Source: Lichenicoccus sp964247695 (GTDB lineage: Bacteria > Pseudomonadota > Alphaproteobacteria > Acetobacterales > Acetobacteraceae). Taken from it: DNA of 64,000 bases. Made by a program: the position numbers and the translations under genes. The stretch lies in NCBI GenBank assembly GCA_964247695.1, contig CAXTVI010000011.1:32843-96842 (forward strand), read 5' to 3'. The notes under the pieces are model-generated. The model searched no databases, was not told where the DNA came from, and saw only the letters and a list, made by a program, of their open reading frames with translations. Of the stretch, positions 8,531-17,516 are shown one piece after another; position 1 is the first letter of the stretch, and each line of letters opens with the position of its first letter.

Positions 8531-9634
8531 TCAGGCCACCCGCATTCCCAGCACCCGGACCTCCTGCACCCGCAGCGCGGCGTCCATGACAACGATGTCC
8601 GCGCGCAGGCCCGCCTGCAGCACGCCACGGTCGTGCAGGCCGAGGTAGCGCGCGGCATTTCCGCTCACCAGCCGGGCCGCGTGCGCAAGTCCGGTCGATG
8701 CGGCGCAGGCATTGCGCAGGGCGGCGTCCATCGTCAGCACGCTGCCGGCGAGCGCGCCGTCGGCCAGCCGGGCGATACCGTCGCGTATGATGACCGCCTG
8801 GCCGCCGAGCTCGCTCGGGCCGTCACCCTGGCCGGCGCCGCGCATCGCGTCGGTGATCAGCAGCAGCCGGTCGCCGAGGATGTCGCGGGCGATGCCGAAG
8901 CTCGCCGGATGCACGTGATGGGTGTCCAGGATCAGCTCCGCACAGGCCTGTCCGTCATGCAGCACGGCGCCGATCAGGCCGGGCGCGCGGCCCTCGAGAC
9001 CGCCCATCGCATTGAACAGATGTGTGGCGCCGGCGGTGCCGCCGGCTGCGCGCACCGATGCGAAGGCCTGCAGACCCTGCTCGAAGCCGCAGCGCGTATG
9101 GCCGGCACTCACGCGCACGCCGGCCCGCGCGAACAGACGCATTGCGTCGGCCGCACCGTCCAGTTCGGGCGCCATGGTCACCACCCGGACCACGCCCGAC
9201 GCCAGCGCCTCGCGCACCAGCGCCGGCTGCGGCTCGATGGCGAAGGGCGGTTGCGCGCCGAGCCGGTGCGGGCTGATGAACGGGCCTTCCAGATGCGCGC
9301 CCGGCAGGTCGGGACCGCCATACAGGCCGCTGCCCCGCATCTCGGCCACGGCACGCAGCGCATCCATGACGTCGCGCCAGGGTGCGGTCATCGTCGTGGG
9401 CAACAACGTGGTGGTGCCGTGCCGGAGGTGGAACCGGGCGGCGGTCGCGATCCCCGCCACCCCATCCATGGTGTCGCCGCCGTCACCACCATGGACATGC
9501 GTGTCGATGAAACCCGGCAGGATGATGCTCTCGCCGGCAGCGGCGCCCGGCTCGATGCCGAAGATCAGCTCGCCGAAGCTGATGGTGCCCTCGATGACCC
9601 GGTCCGCGAGCACGATCCGTCCGCTCAGCTGCAT
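8531..9634 (-). CDS. nagA: N-acetylglucosamine-6-phosphate deacetylase
   Basis: A 367-residue amidohydrolase that removes acetate from GlcNAc-6-P in amino-sugar catabolism and cell-wall recycling. Visible motifs are the metal-binding GFIDTHVHGG, the Glu in GAHLEGPFISPHRLGAQ, SAGHTRCGFEQG, the His in GATHLFNAMGG, and LITDAMRGAGQGDG. The ATG at 9634 is preferred over a start 33 bp upstream because AGGAGA precedes it. It lies 48 bp after nagB on the same strand and is presumably co-transcribed. Confidence 0.92.
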   Translation of the reverse strand: MQLSGRIVLADRVIEGTISFGELIFGIEPGAAAGESIILPGFIDTHVHGGDGGDTMDGVAGIATAARFHLRHGTTTLLPTTMTAPWRDVMDALRAVAEMRGSGLYGGPDLPGAHLEGPFISPHRLGAQPPFAIEPQPALVREALASGVVRVVTMAPELDGAADAMRLFARAGVRVSAGHTRCGFEQGLQAFASVRAAGGTAGATHLFNAMGGLEGRAPGLIGAVLHDGQACAELILDTHHVHPASFGIARDILGDRLLLITDAMRGAGQGDGPSELGGQAVIIRDGIARLADGALAGSVLTMDAALRNACAASTGLAHAARLVSGNAARYLGLHDRGVLQAGLRADIVVMDAALRVQEVRVLGMRVA

Positions 9635-9682
9635 CGTTCTCGCATCTCCTGGGCTGCAAGGCTGCACGTCCCGGGCCGGATG

Positions 9683-10411
9683 CTACAGCCGGACGGCGGC
9701 CTCGGCATCCGCGATGACTATGCTGCACGGATGACGCTGCAGGGCAGAGGCCGGCACTCGCAGGTCGACCGGCCCGGCGAGCGCCCCGGCGAGGGCGTTC
9801 GCCTTGGCCGGACCGGTCGCGACCAGCAAAATCTCCCGTGCCTGCAGGATGGTGCCGATCCCCATGGTCATTGCACGCCGCGGCACGCGGGCCGGATCGC
9901 CGCCGAACAGCGCCCGGTTCTGCCTGCGCGTCGCCAGCGTCAGCGTCACCGCGCGGGTTCGGCTGTCGTGCGCGGAGCCCGGCTCGTTGAAACCGATATG
10001 ACCGTTCTCGCCGATCCCCAGCACCTGCAGCCCGATTCCGCCGGCGGTCGCGATCAGGCTCTCGTAGCGTCGGCCTTCCGCATCGAGGTCAGGCGCCATG
10101 CCATCCGGGACATGCGTGTTGGCCGGCACGATGTCGACCAGGTCGAACAGGCTGGCCTGCATGGTCCGGCGGTAGGCGCTCAGGTCGTCGGGCGGCAGGC
10201 CGGCATACTCATCGAGGTTGAAGCTGCGGCACCGCGCGAAGCTCAGGCCCGCATCGCGGTGCAGCCGCGCCAGCCCGGCATGGACGAGTTCCATCGTGCG
10301 TCCGGTCGCCAAGCCCAGCACCAGCGCCGGATCGGCCCGCAGCCGCGCCGCAACATGCAGAGCGGCAGCCTGTGCGGCCGAGGCCGCGTCTGCGAGTACC
10401 GTCACCTGCAT
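9683..10411 (-). CDS. nagB: Glucosamine-6-phosphate deaminase
   Basis: A 242-residue enzyme converting glucosamine-6-P to fructose-6-P and ammonia. LGLATGRTMELVHAGL near the N-terminus, SFNLDEYAGLPPDDLSAY (catalytic Asp region) and VLGIGENGHIGFNEPGS are the standard NagB motifs. It is shorter than the E. coli enzyme and lacks its C-terminal allosteric extension, as in other short NagB proteins. First gene of the nagB-nagA pair. No regulator gene is adjacent. Confidence 0.9.
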   Translation of the reverse strand: MQVTVLADAASAAQAAALHVAARLRADPALVLGLATGRTMELVHAGLARLHRDAGLSFARCRSFNLDEYAGLPPDDLSAYRRTMQASLFDLVDIVPANTHVPDGMAPDLDAEGRRYESLIATAGGIGLQVLGIGENGHIGFNEPGSAHDSRTRAVTLTLATRRQNRALFGGDPARVPRRAMTMGIGTILQAREILLVATGPAKANALAGALAGPVDLRVPASALQRHPCSIVIADAEAAVRL

Positions 10412-10458
10412 CGCGCCTCCATGGCCTGCCGGACAAGATTAGAAGCTGTTCCGTTCTA

Positions 10459-10923
10459 TCAAGCGGCGCTCACGGTGGCCACGAAGCCGTTGACCTCGCT
10501 GATGAGTTGTCCGGCGCGGCGCGAGAGGTCCGCGGCAGCGCTGAGCACCTGGCCTGCGGTCTTCCCGGCTTTGCTGGCCGCGCGGCTCACCGCGCCGATA
10601 GCGCCGGTCACGTCCTGCGCCGCCTCGGCGGTCTCGTGCCCGTTGGGGGCGATCTCCGCGGTCGCCGCCGCCCCGCTGCTCGACCGCGGCAGCGATCGTG
10701 GTGGCGATCGTGCTGACCTCCTGGCCGATCCGCTCGGCCTCCTCGGCGAGCGACCGCATGATCCCGCCTGTGCGCCGCGCCTCGGCGACCGCGCGTTCCG
10801 TATCGGTCCTGATCGTGCCGGCGCCGGATGAAGCCAGGCGGCGAGCCCGGACAATCGTCCTGCGCCCGCCATGGGCGGGCGGATCATGCTGTACGACGCG
10901 AACCCATAAGGTCTGGTCAACAT
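10459..10923 (-). pseudogene. Methyl-accepting chemotaxis protein remnant
   Basis: The C-terminal end of an MCP signalling domain is clear in one frame (ATAEIAPNGHETAEAAQDVTGAIG, then AGQVLSAAADLSRRAGQLISEVNGF). The preceding MCP sequence (GGIMRSLAEEAERIGQEVSTIATTIAAAVEQ) is in another frame, with the shift near 10680. Between RIG and EVSTIATT the long block including the highly conserved hairpin tip of MCPs is absent. Upstream residues match no sensor domain. The locus is therefore frameshifted and internally deleted. Confidence 0.72.
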
Positions 10924-10938
10924 CGCGTTGGATCTGCG

Positions 10939-11175
10939 TCAGATGCGTTCGCCCTCGAGCAGCACGCGTTCCAGCACCAGGTAGGCGGTCTTGGCGCGGT
11001 CGTAGAAATCCGCCTCGCTGCCGCGCCGGGACGCTTCGGCGGCCAGTTCCACCAGGCTCGCCGCCACCGTCAGCAGCTCGCTGTCGTCGAGCTGCCAGAC
11101 CACGCGGCGCAGAACCTCCATTGTCTTCTCGACGACCGGGAAAGGTATGATCTCGCACGTCATGGCGTCCAACAT
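10939..11175 (-). CDS. Hypothetical protein, 78 aa
   Basis: A small helical protein (MLDAMTCEIIPFPVVEKTMEV..., then LLTVAASLVELAAEASRRG). The ATG at 11175 is supported by a perfect AGGAGG seven bases upstream. It resembles no characterised family I can name. The gene stands alone between the MCP remnant and prpB, with about 170 bp of upstream sequence. Confidence 0.6.
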   Translation of the reverse strand: MLDAMTCEIIPFPVVEKTMEVLRRVVWQLDDSELLTVAASLVELAAEASRRGSEADFYDRAKTAYLVLERVLLEGERI

Positions 11176-11342
11176 TGCACCGCCTCCTGAAGCGCCATTA
11201 GACACGGCTTTGGTTGATTGCCGGTTAAGGCGCGACGCCGTTCGCAGCCGCGGCCGCATGCTGGCGGAACGCCGAGGCAGCGGCGGGGCCAGGCGTCCCT
11301 GGCGCCGGGAACTTCGGAACGGACCCGAGGCCGTGACAGCCT

Positions 11343-12266
11343 TCAGCGCGCAGGCGGCGTGCCATCCGGCACGATGGTGCGCACGATGGAGGCATCCAGC
11401 GCCTCGTAGTCGTGCAGCCCGATGGTTTCGTACAGCTCCTGGCGGGTCTGCATGCGCTCGACCATCGCATGGGCGCCGCCATGCTTGCGGATCGATGCAT
11501 ACAGCTCGGCCTGCGCCTTGTTGGCGACGCGCATCGAGGACACCGGCCAGATCACCATGCCATAGCCCATCGCCTCGAACTCGGCGGCGGTGAAGAACGG
11601 CGTGCGCCCGAACTCCGTCATGTTGGCCAGCAGCGTCACGCCCGGCAGGCCCTTGGCGAAGGCGCGGAACATCTCGGCGGTGTTCAGCGCCTCGGGAAAG
11701 ATCGCATCGGCGCCGGCCTCGACATAGAGCCTCGCCCGCGCCAGCGCCCCGTCCAGGCCCTCCGAGGCCGCGGCGTCGGTGCGCGCGATAATCACCAGGT
11801 CGCGCCGTGCCTTGGCAGCGGCTGCAACCTTGGCCGCCATGTCGTGCGCATCCGCGAGCTTCTTGTCGTTGAGATGGCCGCATTTCTTCGGCAGCAACTG
11901 GTCCTCCAGATGCACCGCGGCAGCGCCCGCCTCCTCGAACGTGCGCACCATGTGCATGACGTTGAGCGCCTCGCCATAGCCGGTATCGCCGTCGACCAGC
12001 ACCGGAAGGCCCGAGGCGCGCGCCACCTGTCGTATGAAGAACGCCACCTCGTCCACCGTGATGATGCCGAGATCGGGCAGGCCCATCGAGGCGGTCATCG
12101 CCGCACCCGACAGGTAGCACGCCGCGAAGCCGGCGGCCTTTGCCTGCAGCGCCGCCATGCCGTTATGCGTGCCAGGGATCTGCAGGATGCCGCCGCGTTC
12201 GAGCAGATGCCGGAACCTGCGGCCTGCGGGTTCCGCGGGAGTGTCCGATGCGAGCAGATACGGCAT
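11343..12266 (-). CDS. prpB: Methylisocitrate lyase
   Basis: A 307-residue enzyme of the isocitrate lyase/PEP mutase superfamily. It cleaves 2-methylisocitrate to pyruvate and succinate. DGDTGYG (residues 92-98, Mg binding) and the active-site signature KKCGHL (127-132) are present. RTDAAASEGLDGALARA and NMTEFGRTPF are also typical. It lies 21 bp downstream of prpC, in the order prpD-prpC-prpB on the minus strand, which supports PrpB over a generic oxaloacetate decarboxylase. Confidence 0.9.
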   Translation of the reverse strand: MPYLLASDTPAEPAGRRFRHLLERGGILQIPGTHNGMAALQAKAAGFAACYLSGAAMTASMGLPDLGIITVDEVAFFIRQVARASGLPVLVDGDTGYGEALNVMHMVRTFEEAGAAAVHLEDQLLPKKCGHLNDKKLADAHDMAAKVAAAAKARRDLVIIARTDAAASEGLDGALARARLYVEAGADAIFPEALNTAEMFRAFAKGLPGVTLLANMTEFGRTPFFTAAEFEAMGYGMVIWPVSSMRVANKAQAELYASIRKHGGAHAMVERMQTRQELYETIGLHDYEALDASIVRTIVPDGTPPAR

Positions 12267-12287
12267 GGCGTGCGGGTGTCCGAGGGG

Positions 12288-13451
12288 TCAGGAGCGCTGG
12301 TCGAGCGGCACGAAGGCGAGGTTCTCCGGGCCGACATAATTCGCCGAAGGTCGGATGATCTTGCCGTCCTCGCGCTGCTCGACGACGTGCGCGGCCCAGC
12401 CCGCGGTGCGCGCGATGACGAACAGCGGCGTGAACATCGCCGTCGGCACGCCCATCTGCTGGTACGAGACCGCGGAGAACCAGTCGAGGTTCGGGAACAT
12501 CCGCTTGGCATCCGCCATCACGGTCTCGATGCGCTCGGCCACGGCGTAGCGCGCGAGCGAGCCGTTTTCCTCGGACAGCGCGCGCGCCACCTGCTTGATC
12601 ACCACGTTGCGCGGGTCGGAGATCGTATAGACCGGATGGCCGAACCCGATGACCACCTCGCGCGCCTCGATGCGGCGACGGATATCGGCCTCCGCTGCGT
12701 CCGGCGTCGCATAGCGCTCCTGGATCTCGAGCGCCACCTCATTGGCGCCGCCGTGCTTCGGACCGCGCAGTGCGCCGATGCCGCCGCTGATCGCGGAATA
12801 CAGGTCCGATCCGGTCCCGGCGATCACCCGGGCCGCGAAGGTCGATGCGTTGAACTCGTGTTCCGCATACAGGTTCAGCGAGGTGTGCATCGCGCGCACC
12901 CAGCTCTCGCCTGGTTCCTCGCCATGCAGCAGGCTGAGGAAATGGCCGCCGATGCTGTCATCGTCGGTTTCCACGTCGATGCTGATGCCGCTGTGCGAAT
13001 AGTGATACCAGGCCAGCAGCATCGAGCCGAGCGAGGCCAGCAGACGGTCGGCGATGGCGCGCGCGCCGGCGGAGGAATGGTCGTCCTTTTCCGGCAGCAC
13101 GCAGCCCAGGGCCGAGACGCCGGTGCGCATCACGTCCATCGGATGCGCCGCCGCCGGCAAGGCTTCCAGCACGCTGCGAACGGAGGCGGGCAGGCCGCGC
13201 AGCCGCTTCAGGCGAAGCTTGTAGGCGACGAGCTCGGCGCGGTTCGGCAATGCGCCATGCACCAGCAGATGCGCGATCTCCTCGAACTCGCACGCCGTCG
13301 CGATGTCGATGATGTCGTAGCCGCGATAGTGCAGGTCGTTGCCGGTGCGGCCGACGGTGCAGAGCGCGGTGTTGCCGGCGGGCACTCCCGAGAGGGCCAC
13401 GGATTTCTTCGGCTTCGGCCCGGTTTGCGGCGGGGTCACTGTGGCGCTCAT
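12288..13451 (-). CDS. prpC: 2-Methylcitrate synthase / citrate synthase
   Basis: A 387-residue type I citrate synthase-like protein condensing propionyl-CoA with oxaloacetate. Catalytic residues are visible: AEHEFNAST with His 198, GPKHGGANE with His 233, and GFGHPVY around residues 269-275. The length (under 400) and the position between prpD and prpB favour methylcitrate synthase over the TCA enzyme. The ATG at 13451 has GGAGGAG upstream; longer starts to 13586 have no support. Confidence 0.9.
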   Translation of the reverse strand: MSATVTPPQTGPKPKKSVALSGVPAGNTALCTVGRTGNDLHYRGYDIIDIATACEFEEIAHLLVHGALPNRAELVAYKLRLKRLRGLPASVRSVLEALPAAAHPMDVMRTGVSALGCVLPEKDDHSSAGARAIADRLLASLGSMLLAWYHYSHSGISIDVETDDDSIGGHFLSLLHGEEPGESWVRAMHTSLNLYAEHEFNASTFAARVIAGTGSDLYSAISGGIGALRGPKHGGANEVALEIQERYATPDAAEADIRRRIEAREVVIGFGHPVYTISDPRNVVIKQVARALSEENGSLARYAVAERIETVMADAKRMFPNLDWFSAVSYQQMGVPTAMFTPLFVIARTAGWAAHVVEQREDGKIIRPSANYVGPENLAFVPLDQRS

Positions 13452-13476
13452 GGATAATCTCCTCCGGGCAGCGCGA

Positions 13477-14979
13477 TCATCCGAACAATCCTGGCAATCC
13501 GACAGCGAGGTCCACGGCGGGGATCGCCACGTTGAGCTGCAGCAGCTCCTCGGCGCCGAGTTCCGGCAGCCTTTGCACAAAGTCAAGAAACCGGCGTGAC
13601 TCCGCTGTCTCGATGATCCCGTCAGTCAGGATCTCGAACTTGCGTATGTAGTCCGCGCGTTGCCAGGGTGTCGCGCCCAGCGTGTGCGCGTTGGCGACGG
13701 CAAGCTCGTCGGTGATGACGCGGCCGTCGCGCAGCGTGATGACCACCCGGCCGCCGAACGCCTTGTAGGCCGGATCGGTGGAATGGTAGCGCTCGGTCCA
13801 TCTCGGATCCTCGACCGTGCGTATCTTCCGCCACAAGGCCACGGTATCGGGACGCTGCGCCCGCTCCTGCGCATAAGATTGGACATGGTGCCAGGCGCCG
13901 TCCTGCAGTGCCACCGCCACGATGTACATGATCGAGTGGTCCAGCGTTTCGCGCGACGCGGCCGGGTCGAACTTCTGCGGGTCGTTCGAGCCGGTGCCGA
14001 TGACGTAGTGCGTGTGGTGCGACGTCTCGATCAGCACGTCCTGCACCGCATCCCAGTCGATGACCTGCCGCCCGAGCCGGAAGCACAGGTCGATCAGCGC
14101 CTGGCTCTGGTACTCGGCGGAATGCTCCTTGGTGTAGGTGTCCAGGATCGCCCGCTTGGGCTCGCCCTCGGCCGGCAGCGGCACCTTGTAGGATGCGTCG
14201 CGCCCGTCCAGCATCCAGGCGATCACGCTGTCCTCGCCTTCGTAGATCGGGCTCGGCGCGCCCTCGCCGCGCATGGCCCGATCCACCGCCTCGATTGCCA
14301 GCTTGCCCGCATGCGAGGGCGCGAACGCCTTCCACGACGAGATCTCGCCCTTGCGCGACTGCCGCGTCGCGGTGGTGACATGCAGCGCCTGCTGCACCGC
14401 CTGGAAGATGGTCTCCGGGGTCAGTCCGAGCAGTGTGCCGATGCCAGCGGCGGCCGACGGGCCGAGATGCGCCACATGGTCGATCTTGTGGCGGTGCAGG
14501 CAGATCGCGCGCACCAGGTCGACCTGGATCTCGTAGCCGGTGGCGATCCCCCGCACCAGCTCGGCGCCGCTGCGGCCGGTCTGCTGGGCGGCCGCCAGGA
14601 TCGGCGGGATATTGTCGCCGGGGTGCGAGTATTCGGCGGCGAGAAAGGTATCGTGGTAGTCGAGCTCGCGCACCGCGGTGCCGTTCGCCCAGGCCGCCCA
14701 CTCCGCATGCACGCGCAGCTTGGGATCGCAGCCGAACACGGCGGCGCCACCGGATCGCGAATGCGCCAGCGCCTGATCGCGCGCGGTGACCACCGGATGG
14801 CGGTTCACCGAGGCGATCGCCACCGCGGCGTTGTCGATGACGCGGTTGATGATCATCTCGACGACTGCCGGCTCGACCGCCACCGGATCGACTGCGACCC
14901 GCGCGATCTTCCAGGCGAGCTGGTCCTCGCGGGCAAGCCGATCGCTCTCGGGATGCACGCGGACGTCGTGGATGATCAT
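13477..14979 (-). CDS. prpD: 2-Methylcitrate dehydratase (MmgE/PrpD family)
   Basis: A 500-residue MmgE/PrpD protein converting 2-methylcitrate to 2-methyl-cis-aconitate. WANGTAVRELDYHDTFLAAEYSHPGDNIPPILA and the later TRQSRKGEISSWKAFAPSHAGKLA are hallmark PrpD segments. First gene of a three-gene prpDCB unit; the gap to prpC is 25 bp. No propionyl-CoA synthetase, aconitase or PrpR-type regulator is in the window, so those steps must be encoded elsewhere. Confidence 0.92.
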   Translation of the reverse strand: MIIHDVRVHPESDRLAREDQLAWKIARVAVDPVAVEPAVVEMIINRVIDNAAVAIASVNRHPVVTARDQALAHSRSGGAAVFGCDPKLRVHAEWAAWANGTAVRELDYHDTFLAAEYSHPGDNIPPILAAAQQTGRSGAELVRGIATGYEIQVDLVRAICLHRHKIDHVAHLGPSAAAGIGTLLGLTPETIFQAVQQALHVTTATRQSRKGEISSWKAFAPSHAGKLAIEAVDRAMRGEGAPSPIYEGEDSVIAWMLDGRDASYKVPLPAEGEPKRAILDTYTKEHSAEYQSQALIDLCFRLGRQVIDWDAVQDVLIETSHHTHYVIGTGSNDPQKFDPAASRETLDHSIMYIVAVALQDGAWHHVQSYAQERAQRPDTVALWRKIRTVEDPRWTERYHSTDPAYKAFGGRVVITLRDGRVITDELAVANAHTLGATPWQRADYIRKFEILTDGIIETAESRRFLDFVQRLPELGAEELLQLNVAIPAVDLAVGLPGLFG

Positions 14980-15513
14980 GACCGGCGAGGATCCTGCCCT
15001 GGGGTTGCTCCGGTGGCATGATCGCGCAATCGGGCTCCGGCGTTAAGGGAGGGTCCACGGTAGGCCCCTACCAAGTGCTAGATAGATCTCGACCCGAAGA
15101 TCCTACAGGTGACTGTGTTCCCAACCGAGTGAACCTGACCGGCCGCCCCGGGGCTTGCACCAGGTTCGGCATGAGCCGCGACGAAACGCCGATCGGCGTG
15201 CGGCTTGTCCCGAGGCGGCAGGCGCTTCTGCACGTCGCAGCGTTGCTTGAAGCGACGAGCCCTGTTCGCGACCTTCATCCGGACATCCAGCTCCCGACCG
15301 GAGCGATCCTGATCAGGCCGTGTCGCCTGATGGCTCAGTTCATTTTTCCAGGTCTCGATGGCGTTCAAGCAGAATGCTGCGCAGCGTCATGTATTTTCGG
15401 AAACAACAGGTCCCAAAGGCAAAGACGCGCAGGCAAAGCGTGCTAGCCTGATGGCCACCCTCCGCCCCGGGGACAGGGGCGTCTCGCAGATCAGCAACGT
15501 GATAGGTCTGACA
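14980..15513. other. Gene-poor interval of about 530 bp
   Basis: This stretch separates divergent prpD and the CBS-domain gene. It contains a short hairpin (GGTAGG-CC-CCTACC at about 15060-15073). A reading frame of about 140 codons on the plus strand (15018-15446) and a shorter one on the minus strand have no recognisable motifs and no good SD. I see no RNA gene. It probably holds the promoters of both flanking units and possibly decayed insertion sequence. Confidence 0.5.
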
Positions 15514-15942
15514 ATGACGATTGCGTCCATAATCCGGAACAAGACCGCCGCCGTCATCAAGGTGGCACCACAAACCACAATATCCGAGGTCGTTCTGGTG
15601 CTCGCGCAGCACAAGATCGGCGCAGTCCTGGTCATGGACGGTACGGAGTTGCGCGGCGTGCTGTCCGAGCGCGACATCGTGCGCGCCATGGCCCGGCAGC
15701 CCAGCGGCGTGCGTCCGCTGACCGCCGAGAGCCTGATGACGCCGCCGCGTGCGTTGACGTCGACCGACGCCTCGATCGCCAGCGCGATGCAGATCATGAC
15801 CGACATGCGCGTGCGTCACCTGCCCGTGCTGGAGGACGGCACGGTGATCGGCGTTGTCAGCATCGGCGACGTGGTCAAGGCGCTGCTCGACCAGCAGACG
15901 GTCGAGGTGGAGAATATGCGCGCCTACGTCGGCGCCGCCTGA
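15514..15942 (+). CDS. CBS-domain protein
   Basis: A 142-residue protein made almost entirely of two CBS motifs. The first holds ISEVVLVLAQHKIGAVLVMDGTELRGVLSERDIVRA. The second holds ASAMQIMTDMRVRHLPVLEDGTVIGVVSIGDVVKALL. Paired CBS domains bind adenine nucleotides and are used for sensing; there is no attached effector domain. The ATG at 15514 begins the conserved N-terminus. Its TGA stop (15940-15942) is followed at once by copy B of the repeat family, and the next gene converges on it. Confidence 0.85.
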   Translation: MTIASIIRNKTAAVIKVAPQTTISEVVLVLAQHKIGAVLVMDGTELRGVLSERDIVRAMARQPSGVRPLTAESLMTPPRALTSTDASIASAMQIMTDMRVRHLPVLEDGTVIGVVSIGDVVKALLDQQTVEVENMRAYVGAA

Positions 15943-16026
15943 AAGCCTTCCCGATAACGCTTCTACGGCGGTCATCCGACGCGGCTGTCTGCGCTTCCGG
16001 TGCTCACGGTCAAGAGGCCGCTCCGC
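15943..16026 (+). repeat. Intergenic repeat element, copy B (truncated)
   Basis: It begins directly after the TGA of the CBS gene (AAGCCTTCCCGATAACG) and contains the shared core CTACGGCGGTCATCC, CTGCGCTTCCGGTGCTCAC and AGGCCGCTCCGC. It matches copy A (46170-46336) and the reverse complement of copy C (52197-52377). Similarity stops at about 16026, so the 3' half is missing. The element overlaps the last 17-18 codons and the stop codon of the monooxygenase gene on the opposite strand. Confidence 0.8.
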
Positions 16027-17516
16027 TGCCGCCGCTTGAACGTCAGGGTGCCGTCCTTGAGGCGGCGGAAGCGGAAGTCGAGGCGGTCGAGCAGGTAGTT
16101 CTGGCGCAGGCGCCAGGGACGCCTGCTGCCCTGTTTCGGAAACAGGCCCAGGCCGCGCTGGATGTAGCCGGAGGTGAAATCCACCAGGGGATGCGCCCCC
16201 GGCTCGCGGCCCTTTAGGCGGGGCGTTGCGGAGTCGTAGCCGCGCCGCTGCATGAAGTTGAGCAGGCGACAGACATAGTCGCAGGTCAGGTCGCATTTCA
16301 GCGTCCAGGACGCGTTGGTGTAGCCGAATGACGTCGCGAGATTGGGCACGTCGCTGTACATCACGCCGCGATAGGCGGTGGTCCGGCCGAGATCGACCGG
16401 CACGCCATCGACGCTGACCCGCATGCCGCCCAGCATCTGCAGGCGCAGCCCGGTCGCGGTCACCACGATTTCCGCCTCCAGCTCGTGGCCGGAGCGCAGC
16501 CGGATGCCGGTTTCGGTAAACGCCTCGATATGGCCGGTGACGATCTCCGCCTGTCCACGCCGCAGCACCCGGAACAGGTCGGCGTCCGGCACCAGGCAGA
16601 GGCGCTGGTCCCATGGGTTGTACCTCGGGGTGAAGTGGGTCTCGACATCGAAGCTCGCGCCGAGCTGGCGCCGGACCATGCCGATCAGGCGCGCCTTCGC
16701 CTGGGCGGGCTTCCTGCGCATCTGGGTGTAGAAGAAACTCCCGATCAGCACGTTGCGCCAGCGGATCAGGCTGTAGGCGAGCGACGCCGGCAGCCATCGG
16801 CGCAGCCGGTTGGCCAGCGCGTCCTCCGACGGCAGCGACACGACATAGGTCGGCGAACGCTGCAGCATGGTGACGTGCGCCGCCCGCGCCGCCAGCGCCG
16901 GCACCAGGGTGACCGCGGTGGCGCCGCTGCCGATCACCACCACCCGCCGGCCCTCGTAGTCCAGGTCCTGCGGCCAGGATTGCGGATGCACGATCGTGCC
17001 GGCGAACCGGTCCACCCCGGGGAACTCCGGCGTATAGCCACCGGAATAGTCGTAGTAGCCGCTGCAGGTGAGCAGGAAATTGCAGGTGTAGCGCACCGGC
17101 GCGCGCTCTTCTCCCGCCTCCACTTCGAGGGTCCAGCGCGCCTCGGCCGAGGACCAGGCCGCGCGCACCGCCCGTTGCCGGTAGCGGATACGGCGATCGA
17201 TGCCGAATTCCTGCGCGGTCTCGCGCACGTACGCGAGGATGGACGTGCCGTCGGCGATCGACTTCGCCTCCCGCCACGGCCGGAAGCTGTAGCCGAGCGT
17301 GTACATGTCGGAGTCGGAGCGCACGCCGGGATAGCGGAACAGGTCCCACGTGCCGCCGAGCGTGTCGCGGGCTTCCAGGATGGTGTATCGCCTGCCGGGG
17401 CAGCGGTGCTGCAGGTGCCAGGCGGCGCCGATGCCGGACAGGCCGGCGCCGATGATGATGACGTCGAAATGCTCGGCGCGGCCGGAGCCGACAGGGTCGG
17501 TGGATACGGGGCTCAT
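15972..17516 (-). CDS. Flavin monooxygenase of the Baeyer-Villiger type
   Basis: A 514-residue FAD- and NADPH-dependent monooxygenase. It has an FAD Rossmann motif GAGLSG (residues 23-28), the type I Baeyer-Villiger fingerprint FAGTIVHPQSWP (171-182, matching FxGxxxHxxxWP), then a second Rossmann motif GSGATA (196-201). Family members convert ketones to esters or lactones. Its ATG overlaps the stop of the hydrolase gene (ATGA, 17513-17516). The final codons lie in repeat copy B, so the native C-terminus was probably altered. The substrate is unknown. Confidence 0.85.
   Translation of the reverse strand: MSPVSTDPVGSGRAEHFDVIIIGAGLSGIGAAWHLQHRCPGRRYTILEARDTLGGTWDLFRYPGVRSDSDMYTLGYSFRPWREAKSIADGTSILAYVRETAQEFGIDRRIRYRQRAVRAAWSSAEARWTLEVEAGEERAPVRYTCNFLLTCSGYYDYSGGYTPEFPGVDRFAGTIVHPQSWPQDLDYEGRRVVVIGSGATAVTLVPALAARAAHVTMLQRSPTYVVSLPSEDALANRLRRWLPASLAYSLIRWRNVLIGSFFYTQMRRKPAQAKARLIGMVRRQLGASFDVETHFTPRYNPWDQRLCLVPDADLFRVLRRGQAEIVTGHIEAFTETGIRLRSGHELEAEIVVTATGLRLQMLGGMRVSVDGVPVDLGRTTAYRGVMYSDVPNLATSFGYTNASWTLKCDLTCDYVCRLLNFMQRRGYDSATPRLKGREPGAHPLVDFTSGYIQRGLGLFPKQGSRRPWRLRQNYLLDRLDFRFRRLKDGTLTFKRRQRSGLLTVSTGSADSRVG

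Noticed and set aside
10432..10490. Apparent similarity to the repeat family (GCGCTCACGGTGGCCACG)
   Set aside because: It is the coding end of the chemotaxis remnant and lacks the shared core and paired ends.
8324..10831. Very long plus-strand reading frame (835 codons) across nagA/nagB
   Set aside because: It is antisense to well-supported nagA and nagB and lacks motifs; such frames are common in GC-rich DNA.
15060..15073. Hairpin GGTAGG-CC-CCTACC as a terminator
   Set aside because: Short, no T-run, and it lies upstream of prpD rather than after a gene.
15018..15446. Plus-strand frame of 142 codons in the gap before the CBS gene
   Set aside because: No recognisable motif, no convincing SD and odd composition; reported only as an unassigned interval.
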